Shown piece by piece: positions 1 through 5,517 of a DNA stretch of 5,517 bases (position 1 is its first letter; every line of letters begins with the position of its first letter). The notes under the pieces are model-generated. The model saw only the letters and a program-made list of their open reading frames with translations. It was not told the DNA's origin and did no database searches. Source of the stretch: Candidatus Zixiibacteriota bacterium (lineage in GTDB: Bacteria; Zixibacteria; MSB-5A5; JAABVY01); the NCBI GenBank assembly GCA_014730285.1, contig WJIM01000116.1, forward strand, positions 1 to 5,517, read 5' to 3'. The position numbers and the translations under genes are program-made.

Positions 1-1194
1 CTGTATGTGGATATCGATAACGATCTGGTGGAGCTGCAGCAGGATTCGATTTTAATGGGTGATCTGCCCGCCAATGATACAATCGACAACCTGACATTTC
101 CGGTCGAATTCAGCGTACCTTCAGGTATGGAAGGCACTATTGCCAATTTGACCTTCAGGATAAAAGATCCTTCCAGTACCGATTCTCTGGAAGTTGTGCA
201 GCAGATAAATCTGGGTACGCCTCAGATATTACTGGTTGATTATGACGTTCCCGATGATTTTGATTACGAAAATTACTATAGCGATGTTTTTGACAGCCTT
301 GGAATTCCCTATGTTTACTATTCACGGGCCAGCTCGGGAACATTAGGGCCGGAACATCTGAATTACAAAAATATAGTCTGGTTTGCCAGCACCGATTCAT
401 TGGCGCCCGAAGATGTCGACTTTCTGGAATCGTATCTGGATCAGGGAGGACAGCTTTTCCTGACCGGACAGAATATCGCCGAAGGTATGGCTTCGGGACC
501 GGATTCACTATTCTTGCGTGATTATTTGAAATGCGATTTTGATTCCAGTCAGGAAAGATATGCCTGGCTCTATGGAGTCGATAATACCTACATCGGTGCA
601 GACAGCCTGAGGCTGTTGTTAAGCTATGATGGTGCGTCAAATCAAAAATCTCGAGATATGCTGAAGGATGTCGATCCCGCTGCCTCGGCTAATTTTATGT
701 ATGTTTACGGCAACGAGGTACAGGGTATAGCGGGCCTGGAATACAGCGGCGATTATCGTCTGGTATTCTGGGGCTTTGGTTTTGAGGGCGTAACGAGCCT
801 CAGCCCTGTGGTCAGTACCAGATATGAGGTTATGCAAAAGATACTGGATTTCCTTGAGAACGGCATCGTAACGGATGCTGAGGATGAAGAGGAGATATCC
901 GAGCAGGTGCCGAGGGAATTCGCACTGGCTCAGAATTATCCCAATCCTTTCAATCCCGAAACGAGGATATCATACCAGCTCACCCGCACTATGGATAATG
1001 TCAGTTTGAAGGTTTATAATCTTCTCGGGCAGGAGGTTAAGACGCTTGTTAACGAACCTCAGGATGCCGGATTTTATGAGGTGGTCTGGGACAGCACTGA
1101 CGATAGCGGCAATTCCGTGGCGACTGGAATCTATTTTTACCGCTTGCAGGCCGAGGATTTAACCGAGACTAAGAAAATGGTACTTCTGAAATAA
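1..1194 (+). CDS. C-terminal part of a secreted/surface protein with a T9SS type A sorting domain (5' partial)
   Basis: The frame is open from base 1, so the gene starts upstream; 397 residues are visible. From about residue 75 (QILLVDYD) to 290 there is an alternating strand/helix region with LGIPYVYYSR, NIVWFAS and GGQLFLTGQNIAE. It resembles the Rossmann/GATase-like domains seen in large extracellular proteins, often peptidases, of FCB bacteria. No catalytic site is recognisable, so the function of the whole protein is unknown. The stretch before it looks like the end of a beta-sandwich. After an acidic linker (about 292-306, DAEDEEE) comes a typical sorting domain at 307-397: FALAQNYPNPFNP, then VSLKVYNLLGQEVKTL, GFYEVVWDSTDDSGN, GIYFYRLQA and a final KKMVLLK. 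In known T9SS proteins this FlgD-like Ig fold directs passage through the outer membrane and is removed or anchored at the surface. The product is therefore inferred to be secreted or cell-surface. A strong terminator follows directly, so this is the last gene of its transcript. Confidence 0.88.
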   Translation: MYVDIDNDLVELQQDSILMGDLPANDTIDNLTFPVEFSVPSGMEGTIANLTFRIKDPSSTDSLEVVQQINLGTPQILLVDYDVPDDFDYENYYSDVFDSLGIPYVYYSRASSGTLGPEHLNYKNIVWFASTDSLAPEDVDFLESYLDQGGQLFLTGQNIAEGMASGPDSLFLRDYLKCDFDSSQERYAWLYGVDNTYIGADSLRLLLSYDGASNQKSRDMLKDVDPAASANFMYVYGNEVQGIAGLEYSGDYRLVFWGFGFEGVTSLSPVVSTRYEVMQKILDFLENGIVTDAEDEEEISEQVPREFALAQNYPNPFNPETRISYQLTRTMDNVSLKVYNLLGQEVKTLVNEPQDAGFYEVVWDSTDDSGNSVATGIYFYRLQAEDLTETKKMVLLK

Positions 1195-1211
1195 GGCCAA
1201 AAATATTTTAT

Positions 1212-1250
1212 AAAAATCCACCCCTTTTCGGGGGTGGATTTTTTATTTTT
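1212..1250 (+). terminator. Rho-independent terminator after the T9SS-sorted protein gene
   Basis: A perfect 13-bp stem (1212-1224 pairs with 1231-1243) with a CCACCCC/GGGGTGG core encloses a six-base loop (TTTTCG). A T-rich tail runs to 1250. It begins 17 bases after the TAA stop at 1192-1194. The A-run on the left arm makes the structure T-rich on the other strand too, but no gene converges on it from the right. It separates the surface-protein gene from the downstream operon. Confidence 0.93.
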
Positions 1251-1265
1251 ATCCCGATCCCTCAC

Positions 1266-1293
1266 TTGATGAAATGGTAAAATTTAATATATT
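1266..1293 (+). promoter_or_regulatory. Candidate sigma-70-like promoter for the downstream operon
   Basis: TTGATG at 1266-1271 (4 of 6 matches to TTGACA) and TATATT at 1288-1293 (5 of 6 matches to TATAAT) are 16 bp apart in an AT-rich stretch just after the terminator. This would start transcription near 1300, upstream of the ribosome binding site at 1314-1320. The position is where a promoter is needed, but the match is modest. AT-rich DNA gives such matches by chance, and promoter consensus in FCB bacteria can differ from that of E. coli. Confidence 0.33.
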
Positions 1294-1313
1294 GTTAGTA
1301 CTCAAAAACATAA

Positions 1314-1320
1314 AGAGAGG
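1314..1320 (+). promoter_or_regulatory. Ribosome binding site deciding the start at 1331
   Basis: A purine-rich AAGAGAGG-type Shine-Dalgarno sequence ends at 1320, ten bases before the ATG at 1331. It favours this ATG over the in-frame ATG at 1274. The 1274 start would also put 19 extra residues in front of an otherwise normal signal peptide. Confidence 0.7.
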
Positions 1321-1330
1321 TAATGCTATA

Positions 1331-2257
1331 ATGAGGAAAACAACGCAGATTCTGTTCTCAATCGTATTGGTTTTTATATTGATCGGATTTTTTTCTGATG
1401 CTCATGGACAGGCGATGCATAAGTACCGCTGTAAAGTAGCCGCCGAGCTCTATTCCGGATACCTCAAGGACGGCGAGTCTTTGCCTCCGGTTTATCCTGA
1501 AATGTGGATGATTAATTACCCCGTGAATGTTTATTTTGCCCCTGACGCCGAAAAGCTTCTGAATCGAGATTTCAATATCGACCGGGTATTTAAATTGGGA
1601 TCATACCGAATAGAAAAAAAGGTTAACGATTCCATCATGTTTCTCTATTATAGAGACTCCAAAAATAATGATAAGGGCTGGCAGTACGATTTTCGCGGCC
1701 ATCTGCTGCTGGGACGGCAGTTGACCCGTGTGGATAATTTCATATATCGTGAGGGCAAGGAGATACTGCCTTTTACGGTTGAACTCAGGGTAAATCCCAC
1801 AGTGATTTATGCCTTCCGTCCAAATGCTGAAAGCAATGAGATTATGTTCCTGTTTTTCTCGTATACACCTCACGACAATTTCCCGAAATCGCTGTTGAAT
1901 GAGTTTTCTCAGGAAGATGAATTCGAGAAGCTCGGCTATAACCCATTCAGTATGAAATTTCCAGCGCCCAAAACCGATCCGCAGATAATGTATAAGGCGG
2001 AGGCGGAATATCCCGCTCATCTTCTCAGGATGAAACGCTCCGATACTGTGAAAATGATGGTTCTGGTGGATCGGGATGGCACGGTTGTGCGGGCCGAGAT
2101 TATTGAAAAAGCGTTATACACGCCTTTTGATGTGGCCGCAGTGGATGCTGCCAAGAAATCGTTGTTTAAGCCGGCGGTTGACGAAGACGGCAATATGGTT
2201 CCGGGATGGGCGCCTTTTAATGTCGTATTTGACGCAAGCGAATACAGTCAGAAATAA
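1331..2257 (+). CDS. Exported protein with TonB C-terminal domain
   Basis: This is a 308-residue protein from the ATG at 1331, chosen because of the ribosome binding site and because the protein then begins with a proper signal sequence. That sequence is MRKTTQ, a hydrophobic core at about 7-21, then SDAHGQA. Cleavage would fall after AHG (residue 26) or GQA (28); there is no lipobox. Residues 29 to about 215 form a soluble domain rich in aromatic residues that I do not recognise. From residue 227 (YPAHLLRMKRSDTVKMMVLVD) to about 300 the protein matches the TonB C-terminal fold: G-T-VVRAEI, FDVAAVDAAKKSLFKPA, then W-PFNVVF. Classical TonB has an uncleaved membrane anchor and a long Pro/Lys-rich spanner; here only a short PAPKTDPQ linker precedes the domain. 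It is therefore probably a periplasmic or envelope protein using the fold for protein contact, not a standard energy transducer. An uncleaved N-terminal anchor remains possible. It is likely the first gene of the operon, 41 bp before ecfT. Confidence 0.82.
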   Translation: MRKTTQILFSIVLVFILIGFFSDAHGQAMHKYRCKVAAELYSGYLKDGESLPPVYPEMWMINYPVNVYFAPDAEKLLNRDFNIDRVFKLGSYRIEKKVNDSIMFLYYRDSKNNDKGWQYDFRGHLLLGRQLTRVDNFIYREGKEILPFTVELRVNPTVIYAFRPNAESNEIMFLFFSYTPHDNFPKSLLNEFSQEDEFEKLGYNPFSMKFPAPKTDPQIMYKAEAEYPAHLLRMKRSDTVKMMVLVDRDGTVVRAEIIEKALYTPFDVAAVDAAKKSLFKPAVDEDGNMVPGWAPFNVVFDASEYSQK

Positions 2258-2298
2258 AATAAAATGACGGATGATTCAGGTTGATATTATCATCCTCC

Positions 2299-3105
2299 AT
2301 GAATCTTGACAGGCTGATTTTCGGATCGAATATTCTCGAGGATAATTATATCAGGGATGTCGATCCGAGAATAAAGCTGATTTCGGTATTAATCATAATC
2401 TTAGCCACTGCCCTCGTATCCAGTTCGGTTTCCTATGTGATTCTATCAGCACTTCTTATAACAGGATTGATTTCTGTCAGGCCGGGATGGAAACTTGTCT
2501 GGATCAATATCAGGCCATTCATATTTTTGTCGTTACTGACATTTCTGCTCCATCTGATATTTTCCTCAGGTGAAGGACAGCTATTGATCTCTACTGCAGG
2601 ACTGGAGATAACAAGCGGTGGAGTTGTCACCGGGGCGGTGTTCGCATGGCGGATATTGCTGTTTTTTGCTGCGGCCGTCCTATTCAATTTGACCACAGAT
2701 CCGCTGGATATCTCAGATGCGGTTACCCGGCTTTTAAAACCCTTAAAGGTCTTTCGTCTACCGGTCGATCAGCTCGGCCTTTTAATATTCCTGGCCTTCC
2801 GTTTCGTGCCGGTTATTTCCGAGGAATCGCAGGCCATTTACGCCGCTCAGGTTTCAAGGGGATATGATCCAGGGGGCGGCTTTATTAAGCGTCTCAGGAA
2901 TTCAATACCATTAATATCGGCCGTTCTGGCGTCCTCAATCCGCCGCGCGGGGCATATGGCCGAGGCTCTGGAAGCACGCGGATTTCATCCGGATCGAGAG
3001 AGATCATCTCTCAGAATTTTCAAAATCAGATTTTCGGATTGCATCTTCCTGACGGTGACTTTGATTGTATCGGCAGGTTCGGTGTTTTTGGCATATTATG
3101 TATAA
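2299..3105 (+). CDS. ecfT: Energy-coupling factor (ECF) transporter transmembrane protein EcfT (CbiQ family)
   Basis: EcfT is the membrane scaffold that couples ATP hydrolysis by EcfA subunits to substrate-binding S components, importing vitamins or Ni/Co ions. The 268-residue product has the family layout: an N-terminal VDPRIKL motif (21-27), hydrophobic segments at about 28-60, 74-90, 108-130, 159-174 and 248-268, the DPLDISDAVTRLLKPLK element (134-150), and two coupling motifs. The coupling motifs are SRG (186-188, in VSRGYDPGG) and ARG (226-228, in EALEARGFHPD), which contact the ATPases in known ECF transporters. The length is normal. An in-frame TTG at 2281 would add six residues (MILSSS). 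I prefer the ATG because the protein then begins close to the family's usual N-terminus, although neither start has a convincing ribosome binding site. No EcfA ATPase or S component is visible nearby, so the substrate cannot be told and partners must be encoded elsewhere. The stop overlaps truA by 8 bp. Confidence 0.92.
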   Translation: MNLDRLIFGSNILEDNYIRDVDPRIKLISVLIIILATALVSSSVSYVILSALLITGLISVRPGWKLVWINIRPFIFLSLLTFLLHLIFSSGEGQLLISTAGLEITSGGVVTGAVFAWRILLFFAAAVLFNLTTDPLDISDAVTRLLKPLKVFRLPVDQLGLLIFLAFRFVPVISEESQAIYAAQVSRGYDPGGGFIKRLRNSIPLISAVLASSIRRAGHMAEALEARGFHPDRERSSLRIFKIRFSDCIFLTVTLIVSAGSVFLAYYV

Positions 3106-3838
3106 TTACAAGATCACCATAGAATATGACGGCAGCGCATTTAACGGCTGGCAGGTTCAGCCGGGACTTCGTACTGTGCAGGGAGAAATCGAAAAGGCTG
3201 TGATAGAGGTTTCGGGCCGCAAGTCCAATGTTATCTGCGCCGGGAGGACTGATTCCGGGGTGCATGCTTTCGGGCAGGTAGCCAATTTCAAATCGAGAAT
3301 AGACTGGGGTGAGGAGAGTGTGCGCAAAGCCTTAAATCGGGTACTTCCTGATGACATAGTTCTACTGGATTGTGAAGAGGTCGATTCCGGATTTAATGCC
3401 CGTTTTGATGCCATAGCCCGTTATTACGAATACAGAATATTTAACGCCCGAAGCAGTATCCGGCGTAATTTCTGCTGGCAGTATCCGGCAAAGATCAATT
3501 TCGCCTGTCTGAAGCGGCTTTCTGCTAAGCTTTTGGGTGAGCATGATTTCAAGTCGTTTTGCGTCAGGAAATCGCAGAAAAAATCCAATCTCTGCACGGT
3601 TACAAAATCGCACTGGACAAAGCGGGGTAAAGAATATAACTTCCAGATTATTGCTAACCGCTTTCTGCATGGAATGGTGCGAAGTCTGGTTGGCACGATG
3701 ATTAAAATCTCCGCCGGATTTCAGGATGAAGAGGTTTTTGAGGAGCTTTTAGAGAGGCCGAAAAGGTCGGAGAAAGTTTTCACCGCTCCGCCAAATGGCT
3801 TATATTTGATGAAAGTTGAATACGATTTAGAAAAATAG
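3098..3838 (+). CDS. truA: tRNA pseudouridine(38-40) synthase TruA
   Basis: TruA isomerises uridines 38, 39 and 40 in the anticodon arm of many tRNAs to pseudouridine. The 246-residue product is of usual length and is complete. It begins YKITIEYDGSAFNGWQ, the family's first strand and loop. The catalytic motif GRTDSGVHA places the nucleophile at Asp52 (Asp60 in E. coli numbering). The active-site tyrosine is seen at Tyr110 in ARYYEYRI. Further family blocks are GFNARFDA (98-105), HDFKSFC (149-155), NRFLHGMVRSLVGTMI (187-202) and APPNGLYLMKVEY (230-242). The start is the ATG at 3098, which overlaps the end of ecfT by 8 bp; an earlier TTG at 3065 would add residues before the conserved beginning and is unlikely. 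No clear ribosome binding site precedes the ATG, so translation is probably coupled to ecfT. It is followed by tal after 46 bp. Confidence 0.97.
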   Translation: MYNYKITIEYDGSAFNGWQVQPGLRTVQGEIEKAVIEVSGRKSNVICAGRTDSGVHAFGQVANFKSRIDWGEESVRKALNRVLPDDIVLLDCEEVDSGFNARFDAIARYYEYRIFNARSSIRRNFCWQYPAKINFACLKRLSAKLLGEHDFKSFCVRKSQKKSNLCTVTKSHWTKRGKEYNFQIIANRFLHGMVRSLVGTMIKISAGFQDEEVFEELLERPKRSEKVFTAPPNGLYLMKVEYDLEK

Positions 3839-3872
3839 TAGTTTTTTAAGGGCTTTAGGCCCAGTATAGAAT

Positions 3873-3877
3873 GGAGG
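3873..3877 (+). promoter_or_regulatory. Ribosome binding site deciding a GTG start for tal
   Basis: A GGAGG core lies seven bases before the GTG at 3885. It is the strongest Shine-Dalgarno sequence in the window. It fixes the unusual GTG start, because the encoded MKFFIDTANIEEI is exactly the family's N-terminus. Confidence 0.88.
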
Positions 3878-3884
3878 CTTATAA

Positions 3885-4535
3885 GTGAAATTCTTCATCG
3901 ATACCGCCAACATAGAAGAGATTAAGGCCGCCAATGATATGGGGGTTTTAGACGGCGTTACAACAAATCCCAGCCTGATTTCCAAGGTTGAGGGTAAATT
4001 TGAAGATATAATTTTGGAAATCTGCAATATCGTAGACGGCCCGGTTTCGGCCGAGGTTACCGCTACCGATTTTGAGGGTATGATGTCCGAGGCTCGTCAT
4101 CTGGCCAAAATCCACAAAAATGTTGTGGTAAAAATACCCTGTATACTGGAAGGGCTCAAGGCTACCAAGGCTCTTAACGAAGAGGGGATCAAGGTCAATA
4201 TGACGCTGGTCTTTTCGACCACACAGGCGCTTCTGGCAGCCAAAGCCGGGGCAACCTTCTGTTCGCCCTTTGTAGGACGTCTGGACGATATCTCCGAGTA
4301 CGGCATGGATTTGATAGAGAAGATCGTGACTATGTATAATAATTACAGCTTCAAGACCGAGGTACTTGTGGCATCGGTCAGAAATCCGCTGCATGTGGTT
4401 GAGGCCGCTTTGATGGGCGCGGATATTGCCACTATACCGTTTAAGGTGATCAGCCAGCTTGTCAAGCATCCGTTGACCGATATCGGCCTCAAGAAATTCC
4501 TGGATGACTGGGAGAAAGTGAAGGCGAGAGGATGA
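3885..4535 (+). CDS. tal: Transaldolase, small FSA/TalC-type (subfamily 3B)
   Basis: This cytoplasmic enzyme moves a dihydroxyacetone unit between sugar phosphates in the non-oxidative pentose phosphate pathway. The 216 residues match the normal length of the small transaldolase/fructose-6-phosphate aldolase family, a single TIM barrel. Visible family features are FIDTANIEEI (4-13) with Asp6, GVTTNPSLI (24-32), SAEVTATDFEGM (55-66), VVVKIPCILEGLKA with the Schiff-base lysine at Lys83, the NMTLVFS strand (105-111), CSPFVGRLDD (126-135), and an ASVRNP block near the C-terminus. The residue matching Gln59 of E. coli fructose-6-phosphate aldolase is Glu57 here, and Tyr131 is replaced by Phe129. 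Both are the transaldolase state, so transaldolase is preferred over aldolase. The start is GTG with a strong ribosome binding site. The stop overlaps the purB start in an ATGA arrangement, so the two are translationally coupled. Confidence 0.95.
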   Translation: MKFFIDTANIEEIKAANDMGVLDGVTTNPSLISKVEGKFEDIILEICNIVDGPVSAEVTATDFEGMMSEARHLAKIHKNVVVKIPCILEGLKATKALNEEGIKVNMTLVFSTTQALLAAKAGATFCSPFVGRLDDISEYGMDLIEKIVTMYNNYSFKTEVLVASVRNPLHVVEAALMGADIATIPFKVISQLVKHPLTDIGLKKFLDDWEKVKARG

Positions 4536-5517
4536 TTCCTCGCTATACTCTTCCGGAGATGGGCAATCTCTGGACGGATGAATCGAAGTTCGGAGCCTGG
4601 CTGAAGGTCGAAATCGCCGCCTGCGAGGCCTGGGCCGAACTGGGAGAGATTCCCAAAGCTGCGGTCAGGCGAATCAGGAAAAACGCGTCATTCAGCGTTA
4701 AACGCATTCTCAAAATCGAGGAGAAGACCCGTCATGATGTGGTGGCGTTCGTGACCGATGTAGCCAACAGCGTAGGCAAGGACGGCAAGTATATTCATTT
4801 CGGCCTGACATCATCCGATGTCCTGGATACTGCCAATGCCCTGCTTTTAAAAGAGGCGGGTGAAATCTTGTTAAAGCGTCTGGATGATCTGCAGAAAGAG
4901 ATCAAGCGGCTGGCCTATAAGCATAAGGATCAGCCTCAGATGGGACGCACCCACGGTATTCATGCCGAGCCAACCTCGCTCGGCCTTAAATTCGCACTTT
5001 GGTATGACGAGATGAAGCGCAATCGGGCACGTCTGGAAAAGGCGGCCGAGGTTGTGTCCTATGGCAAAATTTCCGGGGCGGTGGGAGCGTATGGCAATAT
5101 CGATCCGCGTATCGAGAAGATAGCCTGTAAGCGTCTGGGGCTCAAACCGGCGCCGATTTCCACCCAGGTTAACAGCCGGGACAGATATGCCGAGTTTATC
5201 TGGGCCATTGCAATGACCGCCACCTCGCTGGAGAAATTTGCGCTGGAATTGCGTCATCTCCAGAGAACCGAGCTTCGAGAGGCGGAAGAGGGCTTCGGCA
5301 AAGGTCAAACCGGATCGTCGGCGATGCCCCATAAGAAGAATCCGATTTCGGCCGAGAATATTTGCGGTATGGCGCGGGTAATGCGCTCGAGTTTGCAGGT
5401 TGCGCTCGAGAATGTAGCTCTCTGGCATGAGCGCGATATCTCGCACTCATCGGCAGAGAGAGTGATTCTGCCGGACTGCACGATCGGGTTACATTACCTG
5501 ATGGTCAGGCTGACGAA
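4532..5517 (+). CDS. purB: Adenylosuccinate lyase PurB (3' partial)
   Basis: PurB catalyses two fumarate-releasing steps in purine synthesis: SAICAR to AICAR, and adenylosuccinate to AMP. The frame is open from the ATG at 4532 to the window end. It gives 328 residues of a protein normally near 430, so roughly the last 100 residues (C-terminal helical domain) lie beyond the window. Visible catalytic elements are TRHDVVAF with His68, the GLTSSDVLDTAN block, MGRTHGIHAEPTS with His141, and the fumarate lyase signature GSSAMPHKKNPISAE at 261-275, including the mobile-loop serine (Ser262 or Ser263). The two histidines fall at the same numbers as in the Bacillus subtilis enzyme. The N-terminus IPRYTLPEMGNLWTDESKF-WL is the bacterial PurB type and not argininosuccinate lyase or fumarase. 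The start overlaps the tal stop by 4 bp, and an AAGG at 4521-4524 gives a suitable ribosome binding site. Confidence 0.97.
   Translation, partial: MIPRYTLPEMGNLWTDESKFGAWLKVEIAACEAWAELGEIPKAAVRRIRKNASFSVKRILKIEEKTRHDVVAFVTDVANSVGKDGKYIHFGLTSSDVLDTANALLLKEAGEILLKRLDDLQKEIKRLAYKHKDQPQMGRTHGIHAEPTSLGLKFALWYDEMKRNRARLEKAAEVVSYGKISGAVGAYGNIDPRIEKIACKRLGLKPAPISTQVNSRDRYAEFIWAIAMTATSLEKFALELRHLQRTELREAEEGFGKGQTGSSAMPHKKNPISAENICGMARVMRSSLQVALENVALWHERDISHSSAERVILPDCTIGLHYLMVRLT

Noticed and set aside
1274..1330. Longer start for the TonB-domain protein at the ATG at 1274
   Set aside because: It would place 19 residues before a normal signal peptide, has no ribosome binding site, and overlaps the likely promoter. 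The ATG at 1331 has a good site at proper spacing.
1195..1330. Riboswitch or vitamin-responsive leader before the operon
   Set aside because: ECF genes often have one, but the space is filled by the terminator, a possible promoter and a ribosome binding site. Only about 30 bases would be left as leader, too short for any known vitamin riboswitch.
2264..2284. Tiny upstream reading frame (MTDDSG) before ecfT as a leader peptide
   Set aside because: It has no ribosome binding site and no tell-tale codon run. A six-codon frame is expected by chance.
3841..3872. Hairpin GGGC/GCCC (3850-3853 with 3859-3862) and a TAGAAT box between truA and tal, as terminator or promoter
   Set aside because: The stem is only 4 bp, and the T-run lies before it rather than after it. 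The TAGAAT box has no -35 partner and would start transcription on or next to the ribosome binding site.
4871..5446. A 191-codon open frame on the minus strand
   Set aside because: It lies wholly inside purB, whose catalytic motifs are intact on the plus strand. The minus translation has no recognisable domain and is a shadow of purB codon usage. The same holds for minus-strand frames at 155-640, 1601-2020 and 3948-4469.
1..5517. CRISPR arrays, insertion sequences, tRNA genes, integration sites or phage/defence genes
   Set aside because: By reading both strands I found no spaced repeats, terminal inverted repeats, tRNA cloverleaf or transposase/integrase-like protein. The window is ordinary chromosomal sequence.

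Overview
The window carries five genes, all on the + strand. Nothing in it needs an unknown mobile or defence system to explain it. The first gene is the 3' end of a secreted or surface protein finished by a type IX secretion (T9SS) sorting domain with the NYPNPFNP signature. Such tails belong to Bacteroidota and to related phyla of the wider FCB group (Ignavibacteria, Calditrichota, Zixibacteria, Marinimicrobia, Latescibacterota and similar). With the moderate base composition and the housekeeping set that follows, an FCB-type Gram-negative bacterium from one of the less-cultivated lineages is the best guess. Zixibacteria-like is plausible but not proven from this sequence.

Layout: 1-1194 is the C-terminal part of the T9SS-exported protein. 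A strong rho-independent terminator follows at 1212-1250. After it comes a compact block: 1331-2257, a signal-peptide protein with a TonB C-terminal domain; 2299-3105, EcfT, the membrane scaffold of an energy-coupling-factor vitamin/metal transporter; 3098-3838, TruA, tRNA pseudouridine synthase; 3885-4535, a small FSA-type transaldolase; and 4532 to the window end, PurB, adenylosuccinate lyase, cut off at its 3' end. Spacings are +41, -8, +46 and -4 bp, there is no terminator between the genes, and a possible promoter sits just after the 1212-1250 terminator. The block therefore looks like one operon.

How the genes fit together: the operon is a housekeeping mixture (nutrient uptake, tRNA modification, pentose phosphate metabolism, purine synthesis) rather than one pathway. 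The most informative points are: ecfT is next to truA, an arrangement known from Firmicutes, but no ecfA ATPase or S component is visible; a TonB-domain protein of unusual build lies directly upstream of ecfT; and active-site residues in the transaldolase argue for true transaldolase rather than fructose-6-phosphate aldolase activity. There is no gene-free stretch longer than 300 bases; the longest gap, 1195-1330, holds the terminator, a candidate promoter and a ribosome binding site. I see no tRNA, rRNA, CRISPR, insertion sequence or attachment site.
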